A stretch of DNA of 64,000 bases from Caulobacter sp. FWC2 (GCF_002742625.1 NZ_PEBF01000001.1:2294001-2358000), one strand, 5' to 3'. Counted from the stretch's first letter, positions 19,098 through 27,645 are shown. The notes: generated by a model from the sequence alone, not told the origin. Program-made: numbers and translations.

Positions 19098-20323
19098 TGG
19101 CCTTTGACGCTCCGTTCGATGTCGAGGCGATCCGCGCCCAGTTTCCGATCCTGGCCCGCCAGGTCCACGGCAAGCCGCTGATCTATCTCGACACCGCCGC
19201 CAGCGCCCAGAAGCCAGACGCGGTGCTGGACGCCATGATGGGCCTGGCTCGCACCTCTTACGCCAACGTCCACCGCGGCCTGCACACGCTCGCGAACGAA
19301 ACGACGGAAGCCTATGAAAAGGCGCGCGAAACTGTCGCGCGTTTCATCAATGCCGAGCCGACCGAAGTCGTCTGGACCAAGAGCGCCACGGAAGCGGTGA
19401 ACCTGGTCGCCAGTTCGTTCGGCCTGTCGCTAAACGCCGGCGACGAGATCGTGCTCTCGGAGATGGAGCACCACGCCAACATCGTGCCGTGGCACTTCCT
19501 GCGCGAGCGCAAGGGCGTGGTTTTGAAGTTCATCCCGGTGCTGGATGACGGCCGGCTCGACGTGGAGGCCTTCAAGGGCCTGCTGTCCGAGAAGACCAAG
19601 ATGGTCGCGGTTACGCACATGTCGAACGTGCTGGGCACGGTCAACGACGTGCCTGAGATCGTCCGCCTGGCCCACGCCGCCGGCGCGCCGGTGCTGCTGG
19701 ACGGCTGCCAGGGCGTGGTTCACACCAAAGTTGACGTGAAGGCCCTGGACGTCGATTTCTACGTTTTCTCCGGTCACAAGCTGTACGGTCCGACCGGCAT
19801 CGGCGTGCTCTACGGCAAGGCCGAGCGCCTGGCCGCTCTGCCGCCTTATCAGGGCGGCGGCGAGATGATCGGTTCGGTCTCGATGGACCGCATCACCTAC
19901 GCTGATCCGCCGCATCGCTTCGAGGCCGGCACTCCCGCGATCCTGGAGGCCGTCGGCCTGGGCGCGGCGATCGAGTGGCTGAATGGCCTCGATCGCGACG
20001 CAGCCTTCGCTCACGAGCATGCCCTCTACGAGCGCGTCGCCGAACGCCTGCGCGGCGTCAATGGCGTGCGGATCCTGGGCGAGGCGCCCGGCAAGGGCGC
20101 GGTGCTGTCGTTCACGGTCGAGGGCGCCCACGCCCATGACATCGCCCAGGTGCTGGACCGCTACGGCGTCGCCGTCCGCGCCGGGACCCATTGCGCAGAG
20201 CCCTTGATGCGCCGTTTCGGCGTCACATCGAGCGCGCGCGCCTCCTTCGCCCTATATAATACGGAAGCCGAAGCCGACGCGTTCGTGGACGCGCTGGCCA
20301 AGGCCCGCAGTTTCTTCAGTTGA
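19097..20323 (+). CDS. sufS: Cysteine desulfurase, group II (SufS)
   Basis: Releases sulfur from cysteine to feed SufBCD, normally through SufE or SufU. The 408-residue PLP enzyme has Lys228 in YVFSGHKLYGPTG and the catalytic Cys366 in VRAGTHCAEPLMRRFG, the short rigid active-site loop of group II enzymes. GTG 19097 shares its first base with the sufD stop. The N terminus (FDVEAIRAQFPILARQVHGK) matches the family. No sufE is seen in the operon, which contains a PaaD/SufT-like gene next instead. Confidence 0.95.
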   Translation: MAFDAPFDVEAIRAQFPILARQVHGKPLIYLDTAASAQKPDAVLDAMMGLARTSYANVHRGLHTLANETTEAYEKARETVARFINAEPTEVVWTKSATEAVNLVASSFGLSLNAGDEIVLSEMEHHANIVPWHFLRERKGVVLKFIPVLDDGRLDVEAFKGLLSEKTKMVAVTHMSNVLGTVNDVPEIVRLAHAAGAPVLLDGCQGVVHTKVDVKALDVDFYVFSGHKLYGPTGIGVLYGKAERLAALPPYQGGGEMIGSVSMDRITYADPPHRFEAGTPAILEAVGLGAAIEWLNGLDRDAAFAHEHALYERVAERLRGVNGVRILGEAPGKGAVLSFTVEGAHAHDIAQVLDRYGVAVRAGTHCAEPLMRRFGVTSSARASFALYNTEAEADAFVDALAKARSFFS

Positions 20324-20330
20324 GCCGCCG

Positions 20331-20690
20331 ATGACCGACGCCGCCGCTTCCTCCGAGCCCATGACCTCCCTGTCCAAGGACGAGCTTAACCGGCTGACCG
20401 ATCAGCTGATCGAGAAGCTGAAGACCGTGTACGACCCGGAAATCCCGGTCGACATCTATGAGCTGGGCCTGATCTACAAGGTCGATGTCAGCGACGACAA
20501 GGACGTGGCCATCGACATGACCCTGACCGCCCCGGGCTGCCCGGTGGCCGGGGAAATGCCGGGCTGGGTCCGCGACGCGGTGATGGAAATCCCCGGCCTG
20601 AAGTCGTGCAATGTCGAGCTGGTCTTCGAGCCGCCGTGGGATTCCTCGCGGATGAGCGACGAGGCCAAGCTGCAACTGAACATGTTCTGA
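20331..20690 (+). CDS. sufT: MIP18/PaaD-family Fe-S maturation factor (SufT-like)
   Basis: Small carrier or maturation protein that helps deliver clusters to target enzymes. The 119-residue protein has a 30-residue polar lead and then the MIP18 core: VYDPEIPVDIYELGLIYKVD, the reactive Cys in LTAPGCPVAGEMP and ELVFEPPWDSSRMSDEAKLQ. The DPE and CP motifs are those of the SUF-associated SufT group. It starts eight bases after the sufS stop. An in-frame ATG at 20361 is an alternative start. Confidence 0.9.
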   Translation: MTDAAASSEPMTSLSKDELNRLTDQLIEKLKTVYDPEIPVDIYELGLIYKVDVSDDKDVAIDMTLTAPGCPVAGEMPGWVRDAVMEIPGLKSCNVELVFEPPWDSSRMSDEAKLQLNMF

Positions 20691-20704
20691 TCGGTTCAAA
20701 GCCC

Positions 20705-21109
20705 ATGGAAACCGCGATCACCGCACGCCCCCGCCGCCCGCGCCCCAAGGTCGTCACCCTGACCGACGCCGCGGCCGCGCGCGTCAAGGAGATCATGGCC
20801 CGCGCCGACAAGCCCTATGCGGGCCTCCGCGTCGGCGTGAAGAATGGCGGCTGCGCGGGTTCGGAATATGTCTTCGAATACGCCGCCGAACGCGGCCCGA
20901 TGGACGAGGTGGTCGAGGACAAGGATGTCACCATCCTGATCGAGCCCAAGGCCGTACTGTTCCTGATCGGGACCGAGATCGACTACGAGATCACCAAGTT
21001 GTCGTCGAAGTTCGTGTTCCACAATCCGAACGAGACCGACGCCTGCGGCTGCGGTGAGAGCGTGACGATCCAGCCGGCGGCCGAGGCTCCCGAGGCGAGC
21101 GAGCACTGA
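20705..21109 (+). CDS. sufA: A-type Fe-S carrier protein (SufA/IscA/HesB family)
   Basis: Accepts clusters from SufBCD and passes them to apoproteins. The 134-residue protein has a basic N-terminal tail, then the A-type fold with the three cluster ligands Cys50 (NGGCAGSEYVFEY), Cys114 and Cys116 (TDACGCGES), and the motif VFHNPNE before the CGC pair. ATG 20705 gives METAITARPR; an upstream frame inside the sufT gene is rejected. The stop overlaps the next small gene by one base. Confidence 0.94.
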   Translation: METAITARPRRPRPKVVTLTDAAAARVKEIMARADKPYAGLRVGVKNGGCAGSEYVFEYAAERGPMDEVVEDKDVTILIEPKAVLFLIGTEIDYEITKLSSKFVFHNPNETDACGCGESVTIQPAAEAPEASEH

Positions 21110-21309
21110 TGCTGGCGCGCACGCCGTCCTGCGTCGAATGCGGCCTGGCCTGGGGCGCGCCGCGCTTCAAGCACGAGGACGAGGCGCCGCTCTACTGGTC
21201 TGACACCGGCCTGCTGTGCTCCTCGACATGCGCCCAGACCCACTTCGCCAAGCGGCGCGCCGAGGGCACGTTCGTGGCTATCCCGGCGGAGTGTCCGGTC
21301 GAGGTTTAG
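21109..21309 (+). CDS. Small Cys-rich protein at the end of the SUF operon
   Basis: A 66-residue protein starting inside the sufA stop (TGATG), so co-translated with the carrier gene. Six potential metal ligands are seen: Cys8 and Cys11 (PSCVECG), Cys37, Cys41 and His45 (LLCSSTCAQTHF) and Cys62. The pairing C-x2-C with C-x3-C recalls a compact zinc ribbon or treble clef. There is no signal peptide or membrane segment. I do not recognise a named family. Position suggests a role in metal or cluster handling, or simply read-through expression with the operon. It ends in a 4-base overlap with the convergent acyltransferase gene. Confidence 0.75.
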   Translation: MLARTPSCVECGLAWGAPRFKHEDEAPLYWSDTGLLCSSTCAQTHFAKRRAEGTFVAIPAECPVEV

Positions 21310-22100
21310 GCCGAGGCTTCCGCTGTCTTCGGCGTCGCGGCCACGTTCTTCCGGCCATCCCACTCCACCAGCACCGAGGGCTTCACCGGTTCTCCGCGCG
21401 CCTTTGCGATCAGTTCATTCGTGCGGCCTTCGATCGCCGCCTCCATGCGCTGCATGAAGTCGTCCTTCTCCAGGCCCTGGGGCAGGGGTGACAGGAACTC
21501 GACGGTGGCGACTCCGGGCGTCTTGGCCTTCTCCTGCTGCTTCCAGAAGCAGCCGAGATTGGTGGCTACCGGCACGACCGGCAGGTTAAAGTCCTTGCTC
21601 ATGTAGTAGACGCCGGTGCGATAGCGGAACCGCTCGCCCGGCGCGGCCAGGTGTCCTTCGGGATAGATCAGGATCCGCCGGCCCTCGGCCGCGACCTGGG
21701 CGGCGCTTTCCGACAGAGCCTTGCGCGCCTCGGGACCGCCGCAACTGTCGACGACAATGGCCCCGAACTTCTTCAGGATCGCCCCGACCAGCGGGAACTT
21801 CTCCAGGTGGTCGCCGGTGACGAAGCTGAGATTGTCGACATGGGCGAACATCACGAAGCCGTCGCCCCAGCTGTGGTGCTTGGCGGCGATGATGCAAGGG
21901 CCCTTTGGCAGGTTTTCCTGGCCTTTCAGCTCAACCTTCACCCCGCCCAGCACGTCCAGCGCCCACAGCATCCGGCGGCTATAGAGCCTCAGCGTGAAGG
22001 TCACGGCGTCGCGACCCGGCGCCAGGGCGGCGAAGGCCGCCGACAGGCCATAGAAGATCGACAGGACCCAGTAATAGGCGTTGAACAAGGCGCTGCGCAT
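21306..22100 (-). CDS. 1-acyl-sn-glycerol-3-phosphate acyltransferase (PlsC family)
   Basis: Adds the second acyl chain to lysophosphatidic acid in phospholipid synthesis. The 264-residue protein has an N-terminal membrane segment (about 6-30), the catalytic H-x4-D motif in AAKHHSWGDGFVMF, the substrate motif YPEGHLAAPGERFRYRTGVY and the VPVATNLG block, the order of PlsC enzymes. I start at ATG 22100, just before the hydrophobic FNAYYWVLSIFYGLSAAFAA; longer in-frame extension is unsupported. It is divergent from the GT9 gene and convergent with the SUF operon, with no room for a terminator. Confidence 0.9.
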   Translation of the reverse strand: MRSALFNAYYWVLSIFYGLSAAFAALAPGRDAVTFTLRLYSRRMLWALDVLGGVKVELKGQENLPKGPCIIAAKHHSWGDGFVMFAHVDNLSFVTGDHLEKFPLVGAILKKFGAIVVDSCGGPEARKALSESAAQVAAEGRRILIYPEGHLAAPGERFRYRTGVYYMSKDFNLPVVPVATNLGCFWKQQEKAKTPGVATVEFLSPLPQGLEKDDFMQRMEAAIEGRTNELIAKARGEPVKPSVLVEWDGRKNVAATPKTAEASA

Positions 22101-22206
22101 CAGGTCCGTCTTTATCCTCGGGACGCGCAGCCTAGCGGCAGTTCGGGGCAGAATACAGCGCGGGGTTGGCGTTGACCAAGACGCTCGGCGCGGTCCACAC
22201 ACGGCC

Positions 22207-23181
22207 ATGGTCCAGACGGTTCTGATCTATTCGATGGGCGAGGTGATCGGCGATGGCCTGATCAAGCTGCCCTTTATAGCCGGCCTGCGCGCGGCCTTTC
22301 CTGAGGCTCGCATCAGCTGGTGCGCGGCCAAGGGCGAGACGGTCTATGCCGGCCCGCTGAAGGCCGTGGTGGCCGGCTATGTCGACGAGGTGATCCTGGA
22401 CGGGCGCAACGGCGCGCGGCCCCTCGATAGCCTGCCGTGGAGCAAGCCGTTCGACGGTCGCGCGTTCGACCTCGTCATCGACACCCAGGAGAATCTGCGT
22501 CGCAGCGGCGTCGCCCGGCGCGGCGCGAGTGGTCGCTTCATCTCGGCCGCCCGTCATGCGCGCGACAAGGACTGGCCGATGGCCGTCACTGACCGCCTGG
22601 CGCGACTGCTGGCTCTGGCCACTGACGGGCAGGGCGCGCCGACGCCTCTGGCGCTCAACCATCCCGACGCTTTGAACGCCGCTGAGACCCTGCTGCCGAC
22701 CGGCCCGACCTATGTCGGCCTAGCGCCCGGAGCGGGCGGTCAGGACAAACGCTGGCCGCTAGAGAACTATTTCGAGCTGGCGCGACGGATCGTCGCCAAG
22801 GGCTGGACGCCGGTATTCCTGTTCGGCCCCGACGAGGCCGAGGACGCCGCCGTGGCCGCGCGGGAGGTCCCGCAAGCGCTCCAGCCCGAGCGCAACCGCA
22901 TGGACGGCTACACGGCCGTGAAGGGGCCGCTGCTGGTCATCGCCTTGGCCAGACGGCTGGCGGCCGGAGTCGCCAACGACGCCGGCCCGGGCCACATGCT
23001 GGCCGCCGGGGGCGCGCCGCTGCTGTCTCTGCAACAGGACCGCCGCAAGTCGGTGAAGTTCCGCCCCGCCGCCCGGCGGCTTGAGATGCTGGTCGCGGAA
23101 GACTACGGAAGCGGCATGGGCGCCCTGCCGGTCGACGCGGCCTGGGCGGCGCTCGAACGTCTGGTCACGGGAGCCGCCTGA
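22207..23181 (+). CDS. Glycosyltransferase family 9 protein (heptosyltransferase-like)
   Basis: Probably transfers a sugar to lipopolysaccharide core or another surface glycan. The 324-residue protein has a GT-B layout: N-terminal Rossmann half beginning VQTVLIYSMGEVIGDGLIKL, and a C-terminal half with GLAPGAGGQDKRWPLENYFE (the typical heptosyltransferase donor-site segment) and GVANDAGPGHMLAAGGAPLL. Sugar specificity is not visible. ATG 22207 starts the first strand; an open extension to 22081 runs through the divergent gene's start and is rejected. It heads a tight run of three genes. Confidence 0.85.
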   Translation: MVQTVLIYSMGEVIGDGLIKLPFIAGLRAAFPEARISWCAAKGETVYAGPLKAVVAGYVDEVILDGRNGARPLDSLPWSKPFDGRAFDLVIDTQENLRRSGVARRGASGRFISAARHARDKDWPMAVTDRLARLLALATDGQGAPTPLALNHPDALNAAETLLPTGPTYVGLAPGAGGQDKRWPLENYFELARRIVAKGWTPVFLFGPDEAEDAAVAAREVPQALQPERNRMDGYTAVKGPLLVIALARRLAAGVANDAGPGHMLAAGGAPLLSLQQDRRKSVKFRPAARRLEMLVAEDYGSGMGALPVDAAWAALERLVTGAA

Positions 23182-23586
23182 ATGTCCATCCTCGCGCCGA
23201 TCTCGGCGGGCGAACTGGTCGACAAGATCACCATCCTGCGGGTCAAGGCCCAGCGCATCGGCGATCCGGCCAAGGAAGCCAATGTCCGCAAGGAGCTGGC
23301 CCTGCTGGAGGCTACCGCGGCCGAGCATCTGCCCAACACCGCCGACATCGCCCGCCTCACCGACGAACTGACCACCGTCAACGCCGCCCTGTGGGACATC
23401 GAGGACGGCAAGCGCGACTGCGAACGCCGCCAGGACTTCGGCCCGGACTTCGTCGCCCTGGCCCGCCGCGTCTATATCGACAACGACAAGCGCGCCGCCA
23501 TCAAGCGCGCCATCAACGAAGCCGCCGGCTCGGAGATCGTCGAGGAGAAGAGCTACAAGCCCTATCTCGCGACGTCCGGAGAATGA
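23182..23586 (+). CDS. DUF6165 family protein
   Basis: A 134-residue, all-helical looking, charged protein starting directly after the GT9 stop. It begins with SILAPISAGELVDKITILRV and has a conserved-looking middle (NAALWDIEDGKRDCERRQDF, then GPDFVALARRVYIDNDKRAA). I recall this pattern as DUF6165, a family of unknown function often found beside glycosyltransferase genes, including tetratricopeptide-linked ones. No signal peptide, membrane segment or catalytic motif is seen. Its fixed place after the GT9 gene suggests a part in surface polysaccharide assembly, by association only. Confidence 0.82.
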   Translation: MSILAPISAGELVDKITILRVKAQRIGDPAKEANVRKELALLEATAAEHLPNTADIARLTDELTTVNAALWDIEDGKRDCERRQDFGPDFVALARRVYIDNDKRAAIKRAINEAAGSEIVEEKSYKPYLATSGE

Positions 23587-23990
23587 GCCAAGTCATTCGC
23601 GGCGCTCGGGAAATGGTCGCTGGCATGACGCCGGACCTGAAGCCCGGCGCCTACGTCTTCTGCGCCGCCGGCGACCGCGACTGGGCGGGGCTGGCGCCGC
23701 TGGCCATGTTCCGCGAAGCCGATGGCGTCAGCCTGATCCTGGAGCGCGAAGCGGCGCAAGCCGCTGGCTTTCCGGTTGAGGCGCCGATGGCTCTGATCAC
23801 CCTGAACGTCTACTCGGCCCTCGACGGCGTCGGCCTGACCGCCGCCGTGGCGACGGCCCTGGCCGAGGCCGGGATCGCCTGCAACATGGTCGCGGCGCTG
23901 AACCACGACCATGTCTTCGTGCCGGCGGGTCGCGCTGACGACGCCGTTGAGATCCTGCGCCAGCTACAGGCCGCCGCTACCGCCCCTTGA
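23583..23990 (+). CDS. ACT-domain protein of the acetyltransferase/aspartokinase-like ACT_7 group
   Basis: A 135-residue protein with two tandem ACT-like halves: residues about 10-65 (PGAYVFCAAGDRDWAGLAPL, then FREADGVSLILEREAAQAAG) and about 68-128 (ALITLNVYSALDGVGLTAAV, then HDHVFVPAGRADDAVEILRQ). This arrangement matches the stand-alone ACT proteins of unknown role (COG3602). It may bind an amino acid. The ATG overlaps the stop of the preceding gene (ATGA), so it belongs to the same transcript. Its last 14 bases overlap the convergent enoyl-CoA hydratase gene. Confidence 0.85.
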   Translation: MSQVIRGAREMVAGMTPDLKPGAYVFCAAGDRDWAGLAPLAMFREADGVSLILEREAAQAAGFPVEAPMALITLNVYSALDGVGLTAAVATALAEAGIACNMVAALNHDHVFVPAGRADDAVEILRQLQAAATAP

Positions 23991-24780
23991 ACGACGCCGC
24001 GCGTTTCTGGAGGAAAGCGGCGACGCCTTCGAGGAAGTCTTCGGTCTTGCCGGCGAACTTCTGGGCCTTGCGCTCGGCGTGAAGCTGGCCGGTCCAGTCG
24101 CTGTCGAGGCTGTCCCAGACCAGCTTGCGGATCGCGCCCAGCGCCGCCGGGCCTCGGGCCAGTTCCTGGGCCAGGGCGCGGGCGGTCGGGATCAGCTCGG
24201 CGTCCGGGACGCAGCGATTGACCAGGCCCCATTGCAGGGCGGTGGCCGCCGGGATCTTGTCGCCCAGCAGCATCATCTCCATGGCCCGCGCCTTGCCGAT
24301 CAGGCGCGGCAGCAGGTAGGTCGAACCGCCGTCGGGGACCAGGCCAATTCGGCGGAAGGCCTGCAGGAAATAGGCGCTCTCGGACGCCACGATGATGTCG
24401 CCCATCAGGGCGATGGAGCAGCCGACGCCGGCCGCAGGGCCGTTCACCGCCGTGACGATCGGCAGCGGAAAGTCCTTCAGCAGGGTCATCAGCGGGTTGT
24501 AGGTGCTTTCCAGCGCCGAGCCGGCGTCGGGCTTGCCGTCGACGTCCAGTTCACGCCCGGCCGCGCCGCCGCCCGACAGGTTGGCCCCCGAGCAGAAGCC
24601 GCGACCTTCACCGGTCAGGATCACCGCGCGGGCCTCGACCTTGCCGGCTGCGATTGAAGCGAAGGCGTGGGTCAACTCGCGGGCGACCTCCAGGCTGGCG
24701 GCGTTCAGCGTGGTGGGATCGGCGAGGGTGACGGTCGCGATGCCGTCTTCAGTCGAGACACGGATCTTCTGATAGTCCAC
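23977..24780 (-). CDS. Enoyl-CoA hydratase/isomerase family protein
   Basis: Crotonase-fold enzyme, likely acting in fatty-acid or aromatic-acid beta-oxidation. The 267-residue protein has the oxyanion-hole segments EGRGFCSGANLSGGG and VNGPAAGVGCSIALMGDIIV, and the second catalytic region FRRIGLVPDGGSTYLLPRLI with a Asp in place of the usual second Glu, a pattern common in PaaG-like isomerases. I use GTG 24780 (VDYQKIRVSTEDGIATVTLA), preceded by GGGAGG; the longer open frame upstream has no homologous look. Substrate is not known. It stands alone downstream of the diguanylate cyclase gene. Confidence 0.88.
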   Translation of the reverse strand: MDYQKIRVSTEDGIATVTLADPTTLNAASLEVARELTHAFASIAAGKVEARAVILTGEGRGFCSGANLSGGGAAGRELDVDGKPDAGSALESTYNPLMTLLKDFPLPIVTAVNGPAAGVGCSIALMGDIIVASESAYFLQAFRRIGLVPDGGSTYLLPRLIGKARAMEMMLLGDKIPAATALQWGLVNRCVPDAELIPTARALAQELARGPAALGAIRKLVWDSLDSDWTGQLHAERKAQKFAGKTEDFLEGVAAFLQKRAASFKGR

Positions 24781-24932
24781 GGCGCGGTCCTCCCTTGGTC
24801 TTTTCAGAAGTCTAGGCGCCTTTGCCCCTTGGGAAGGCCAGCGGAATTTTCCAAAGAAATCGGAATCTTCACATGAGAACGCCGCCAATCGTGAGACCGG
24901 CGGCGCCTAAGGTAGGTCTTCTGCTGAAGAGG

Positions 24933-25994
24933 CTAGGCCGCGTTGGCCGAGGCCGGCATGGATTCCGCCGCGGTGACGCGGTTGCGGCCGCCACGCTTGG
25001 AGGCGTAGAGCGCCACATCAGCGCGTTCCATGAGCGAGTGACCGCTCTCGTTCGCCTTACGCTCGGCGAAGCCCGACGAGATGGTGATCGCGCCCAGGTC
25101 CTCGTTGGTCGAGCGCCGCTTGAGCATGCGCGAGGAGACCTCGACGCGGATCTCTTCCAGGGTGGTGGCGACGGTCGCGGCCGACTCGCGCGGGAAGATC
25201 ATGGCGAATTCCTCGCCGCCGTAGCGGGCGGCGAACCGCGGCGGGGCGGCGACGCGGCCGATCACGGAAGCGACGTAACGGATGACCTGGTCGCCGGTCT
25301 GGTGGCCCCAGGTGTCGTTGAAGCCCTTGAAATGGTCGATGTCGAGCACGGCCAGACAGATGCTGGCGTTCTGCTCGTCGGCCTCGGCGCAGGCGCGCTC
25401 CAGCTCTTCGTCGAAGGCCTTGCGATTGGCGAGGTTGGTCAGGCCGTCGGTGGTGGCGTCGCGGCGAACCTGTTCCAGGTGCTCGCGCAGGCGCTCGACC
25501 TCGGCGGTGGAGTCGGCCAGACGCGTTTCCAGCGACTGGTTTTCCTTGTGCACGCGGCGGGTCGCCTCGGCCAGGCCGCCGACCAAGGTCTTGATGGCGT
25601 CGACGTCGGTTGTCTTGTCCAGGTTCTTGCTGGCGCCGGCCAGTTCCTTGCCGAAGGCGGCGTTGGACTTCTGGGCGTTGTGGATGGCTTTGGAGACCGC
25701 TTCCAGTTCCTTCGACAGAAGGTCGCCGGCGTCGCGGATCTGTTCGTTCAGGCGCGCCTTGGGCAGGTAGGTGGCGGCCAGTTCTTCGCTGACCAGTTCG
25801 GTCATCGGCTCGCCCAGCGAGATCAGGCGGGTCAGTTCACGGGCCAGGGCGCCGTCGGGATCGGCCACATAGTGGGTCCACAGCTCGAAGTTCAGCGCGG
25901 TCGGCCAAACCTGGTGGCGCTCCATGAGCTCCAGAGCACGCCCGGCGATCTTGTACGCCTCGGGACCGCGCAGCGTGGTTTCGACGTCCGACAT
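24933..25994 (-). CDS. dgcB: GGDEF diguanylate cyclase (DgcB-like)
   Basis: Makes cyclic di-GMP from two GTP. The 353-residue soluble protein has an N-terminal helical region, a long coiled coil (about 95-178) and a GGDEF domain (about 180-335) whose active site is GGEEF at 259-263. The nucleotide-contact DIDHFKGFNDTWGHQTGD is intact, so it should be active. The product-inhibition RxxD motif that normally lies five residues before GGEEF is absent (PPRFAARY there). The coiled-coil dimeriser, domain order and neighbourhood match Caulobacter DgcB, one of the enzymes that raise c-di-GMP for the swarmer-to-stalked transition and surface response; the symbol is by similarity. Confidence 0.85.
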   Translation of the reverse strand: MSDVETTLRGPEAYKIAGRALELMERHQVWPTALNFELWTHYVADPDGALARELTRLISLGEPMTELVSEELAATYLPKARLNEQIRDAGDLLSKELEAVSKAIHNAQKSNAAFGKELAGASKNLDKTTDVDAIKTLVGGLAEATRRVHKENQSLETRLADSTAEVERLREHLEQVRRDATTDGLTNLANRKAFDEELERACAEADEQNASICLAVLDIDHFKGFNDTWGHQTGDQVIRYVASVIGRVAAPPRFAARYGGEEFAMIFPRESAATVATTLEEIRVEVSSRMLKRRSTNEDLGAITISSGFAERKANESGHSLMERADVALYASKRGGRNRVTAAESMPASANAA

Positions 25995-26065
25995 CTCTTC
26001 TTCCCCCGTTCAGCGGTTCCCCTCGCGGAAACGCCGACGCTTGGAGCGCCACACTAGGGCGGAGA

Positions 26066-26087
26066 GTTCTTACGAGGCGTTAAGAAC
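26066..26087. promoter_or_regulatory. Perfect inverted repeat between dgcB and calB (operator candidate)
   Basis: GTTCTTA at 26066-26072 and TAAGAAC at 26081-26087 are exact mirror images separated by 8 bases, and a third half GTTCTC follows at 26091. Centre-to-centre spacing is about 1.5 helical turns, as for a dimeric regulator. It lies about 75 bp before the dgcB start and 100 bp before calB. No U-run follows, so it is not a terminator. Confidence 0.45.
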
Positions 26088-26187
26088 GACGTTCTCTTGC
26101 GCAGGAAACGACCAGGCGTCATGGTTATCATCGATAAGATGAGCACCGCGCCACTGTGGCCGGGCCAGGGTAGGGGAGGCGAACATC

Positions 26188-27645
26188 ATGAACGCACCGG
26201 TCAATCTGTCGTTCGACGCCCATAAGGCCGCGATGACCGACGTCCTGCAGCGTCAGAAGGCCGCGCATCTGCGCGATGGCGCGCCCAGTCTCGAGAAGCG
26301 CATCGACTGGCTGAACCGTTCGATCGACCTGCTGGTCGGCCACCAGGCGCAGATCGGCAAGGCGGTGAACGAGGATTTCGGCTCGCGCTCGCCCGAGGCC
26401 ACGGCCTTGACCGATGTCGCCGGCTCGATCGGCCCGTTGAAGTTCGCGCGCGAGAACGTCGCCAAATGGATGAAGCCGGAGAAGCGCAAGACGACTCCGG
26501 CGATCCTGGGCTTGTTCGGCGCCAAGGCGACCGTGCAGTGGCAGCCCAAGGGCGTCGTGGGCGTGATCAGCCCCTGGAACTTTCCGGTCAACCTGACCTT
26601 CGCCCCGCTGGCCGGGGTGTTCGCGGCCGGCAACCGGGCGATGATCAAGCCGTCGGAATTCACGCCGGCGACCTCGGACCTGCTGAAGGCGATGTTCGCC
26701 AAGGCGTTCTCGGAGGAGGAAGTCGCGGTATTCGTCGGCGGACCCGAGGTTGGCCAGGCCTTTTCGGGACTGGCCTTCGACCATCTGGTGTTCACCGGCG
26801 CGACCTCGGTGGCGCGCCACGTGATGCGGGCGGCGGCCGAAAACCTGGTGCCGGTGACCCTGGAGCTGGGCGGCAAGAGCCCGGTGATCCTGTCGCGCGG
26901 GGCCGACATGGCCACGGCCGCGGCGCGGATCATGAACGGCAAGACCCTGAACGCCGGCCAGATCTGCCTGGCGCCGGACTATGTCCTGGCCCCGCAGGAA
27001 GAGGTCGAGAGCTTCGTCAAGGAAGCCCAGGCCGCCGTCGGCCGCTACTTCCCGACGATCAAGGACAATCCCGACTACACGGCCGTCGTCGCCCAGCGCC
27101 ACTACGACCGGGTGAAGGGCTATGTCGACGACGCCCGGGCCAAGGGCGCGCGGGTGATCGAGATCAATCCGGGCGGCGAGGACCTGTCGCAGCAGGAGCA
27201 CCGCAAGATCGCCCCGACCTTGATCCTGGACCCCACCGACGACATGACGGTCATGCAGGAGGAGATCTTCGGTCCGGTCCTGCCCGTGAAGGGCTACAAG
27301 ACAGTCGACGAGGCCGTGGCCTATGTGAACGCCCACGATCGCCCCCTGGCGCTCTACTGGTTCGGCACGGACGAGGCCGAGAAGGACCGCGTGCTGGCGG
27401 GCACCACCAGTGGCGGCGTGACCGTCAACGACGTGATCTTCCACGTCGCCCAGGAGGACCTGCCATTCGGCGGCGTCGGTCCGGCCGGCATGGGCGCCTA
27501 TCACGGCCACGACGGCTTCCGCGAGTTCAGCCACCGCAAGGCGGTGTTCCAGCAGCTGAAGAAGGACATCGCCCCGATGCTGGGCCTGCGCCCGCCTTAC
27601 GGCGAGGGGATCCGCAAATACCTGGCGGGGCAGATCAAGAAGTAG
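26188..27645 (+). CDS. calB: Coniferyl aldehyde dehydrogenase (CalB family)
   Basis: NAD-dependent oxidation of coniferyl aldehyde to ferulate or of similar aldehydes. The 485-residue aldehyde dehydrogenase has the cofactor region GVVGVISPWNFPVNLTFAPL, the catalytic Glu in VTLELGGKSPVILSRGA and the nucleophile Cys in NAGQICLAPDYVL. The CLAPDYV variant and the N-terminal QRQKAAHLRDGAPSLEKRID place it with coniferyl/class 3 type enzymes rather than succinate-semialdehyde ones. The start follows GGGGAGGCGAAC. Caulobacter degrades plant aromatics, which fits, but the true substrate is not proven. Confidence 0.85.
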   Translation: MNAPVNLSFDAHKAAMTDVLQRQKAAHLRDGAPSLEKRIDWLNRSIDLLVGHQAQIGKAVNEDFGSRSPEATALTDVAGSIGPLKFARENVAKWMKPEKRKTTPAILGLFGAKATVQWQPKGVVGVISPWNFPVNLTFAPLAGVFAAGNRAMIKPSEFTPATSDLLKAMFAKAFSEEEVAVFVGGPEVGQAFSGLAFDHLVFTGATSVARHVMRAAAENLVPVTLELGGKSPVILSRGADMATAAARIMNGKTLNAGQICLAPDYVLAPQEEVESFVKEAQAAVGRYFPTIKDNPDYTAVVAQRHYDRVKGYVDDARAKGARVIEINPGGEDLSQQEHRKIAPTLILDPTDDMTVMQEEIFGPVLPVKGYKTVDEAVAYVNAHDRPLALYWFGTDEAEKDRVLAGTTSGGVTVNDVIFHVAQEDLPFGGVGPAGMGAYHGHDGFREFSHRKAVFQQLKKDIAPMLGLRPPYGEGIRKYLAGQIKK

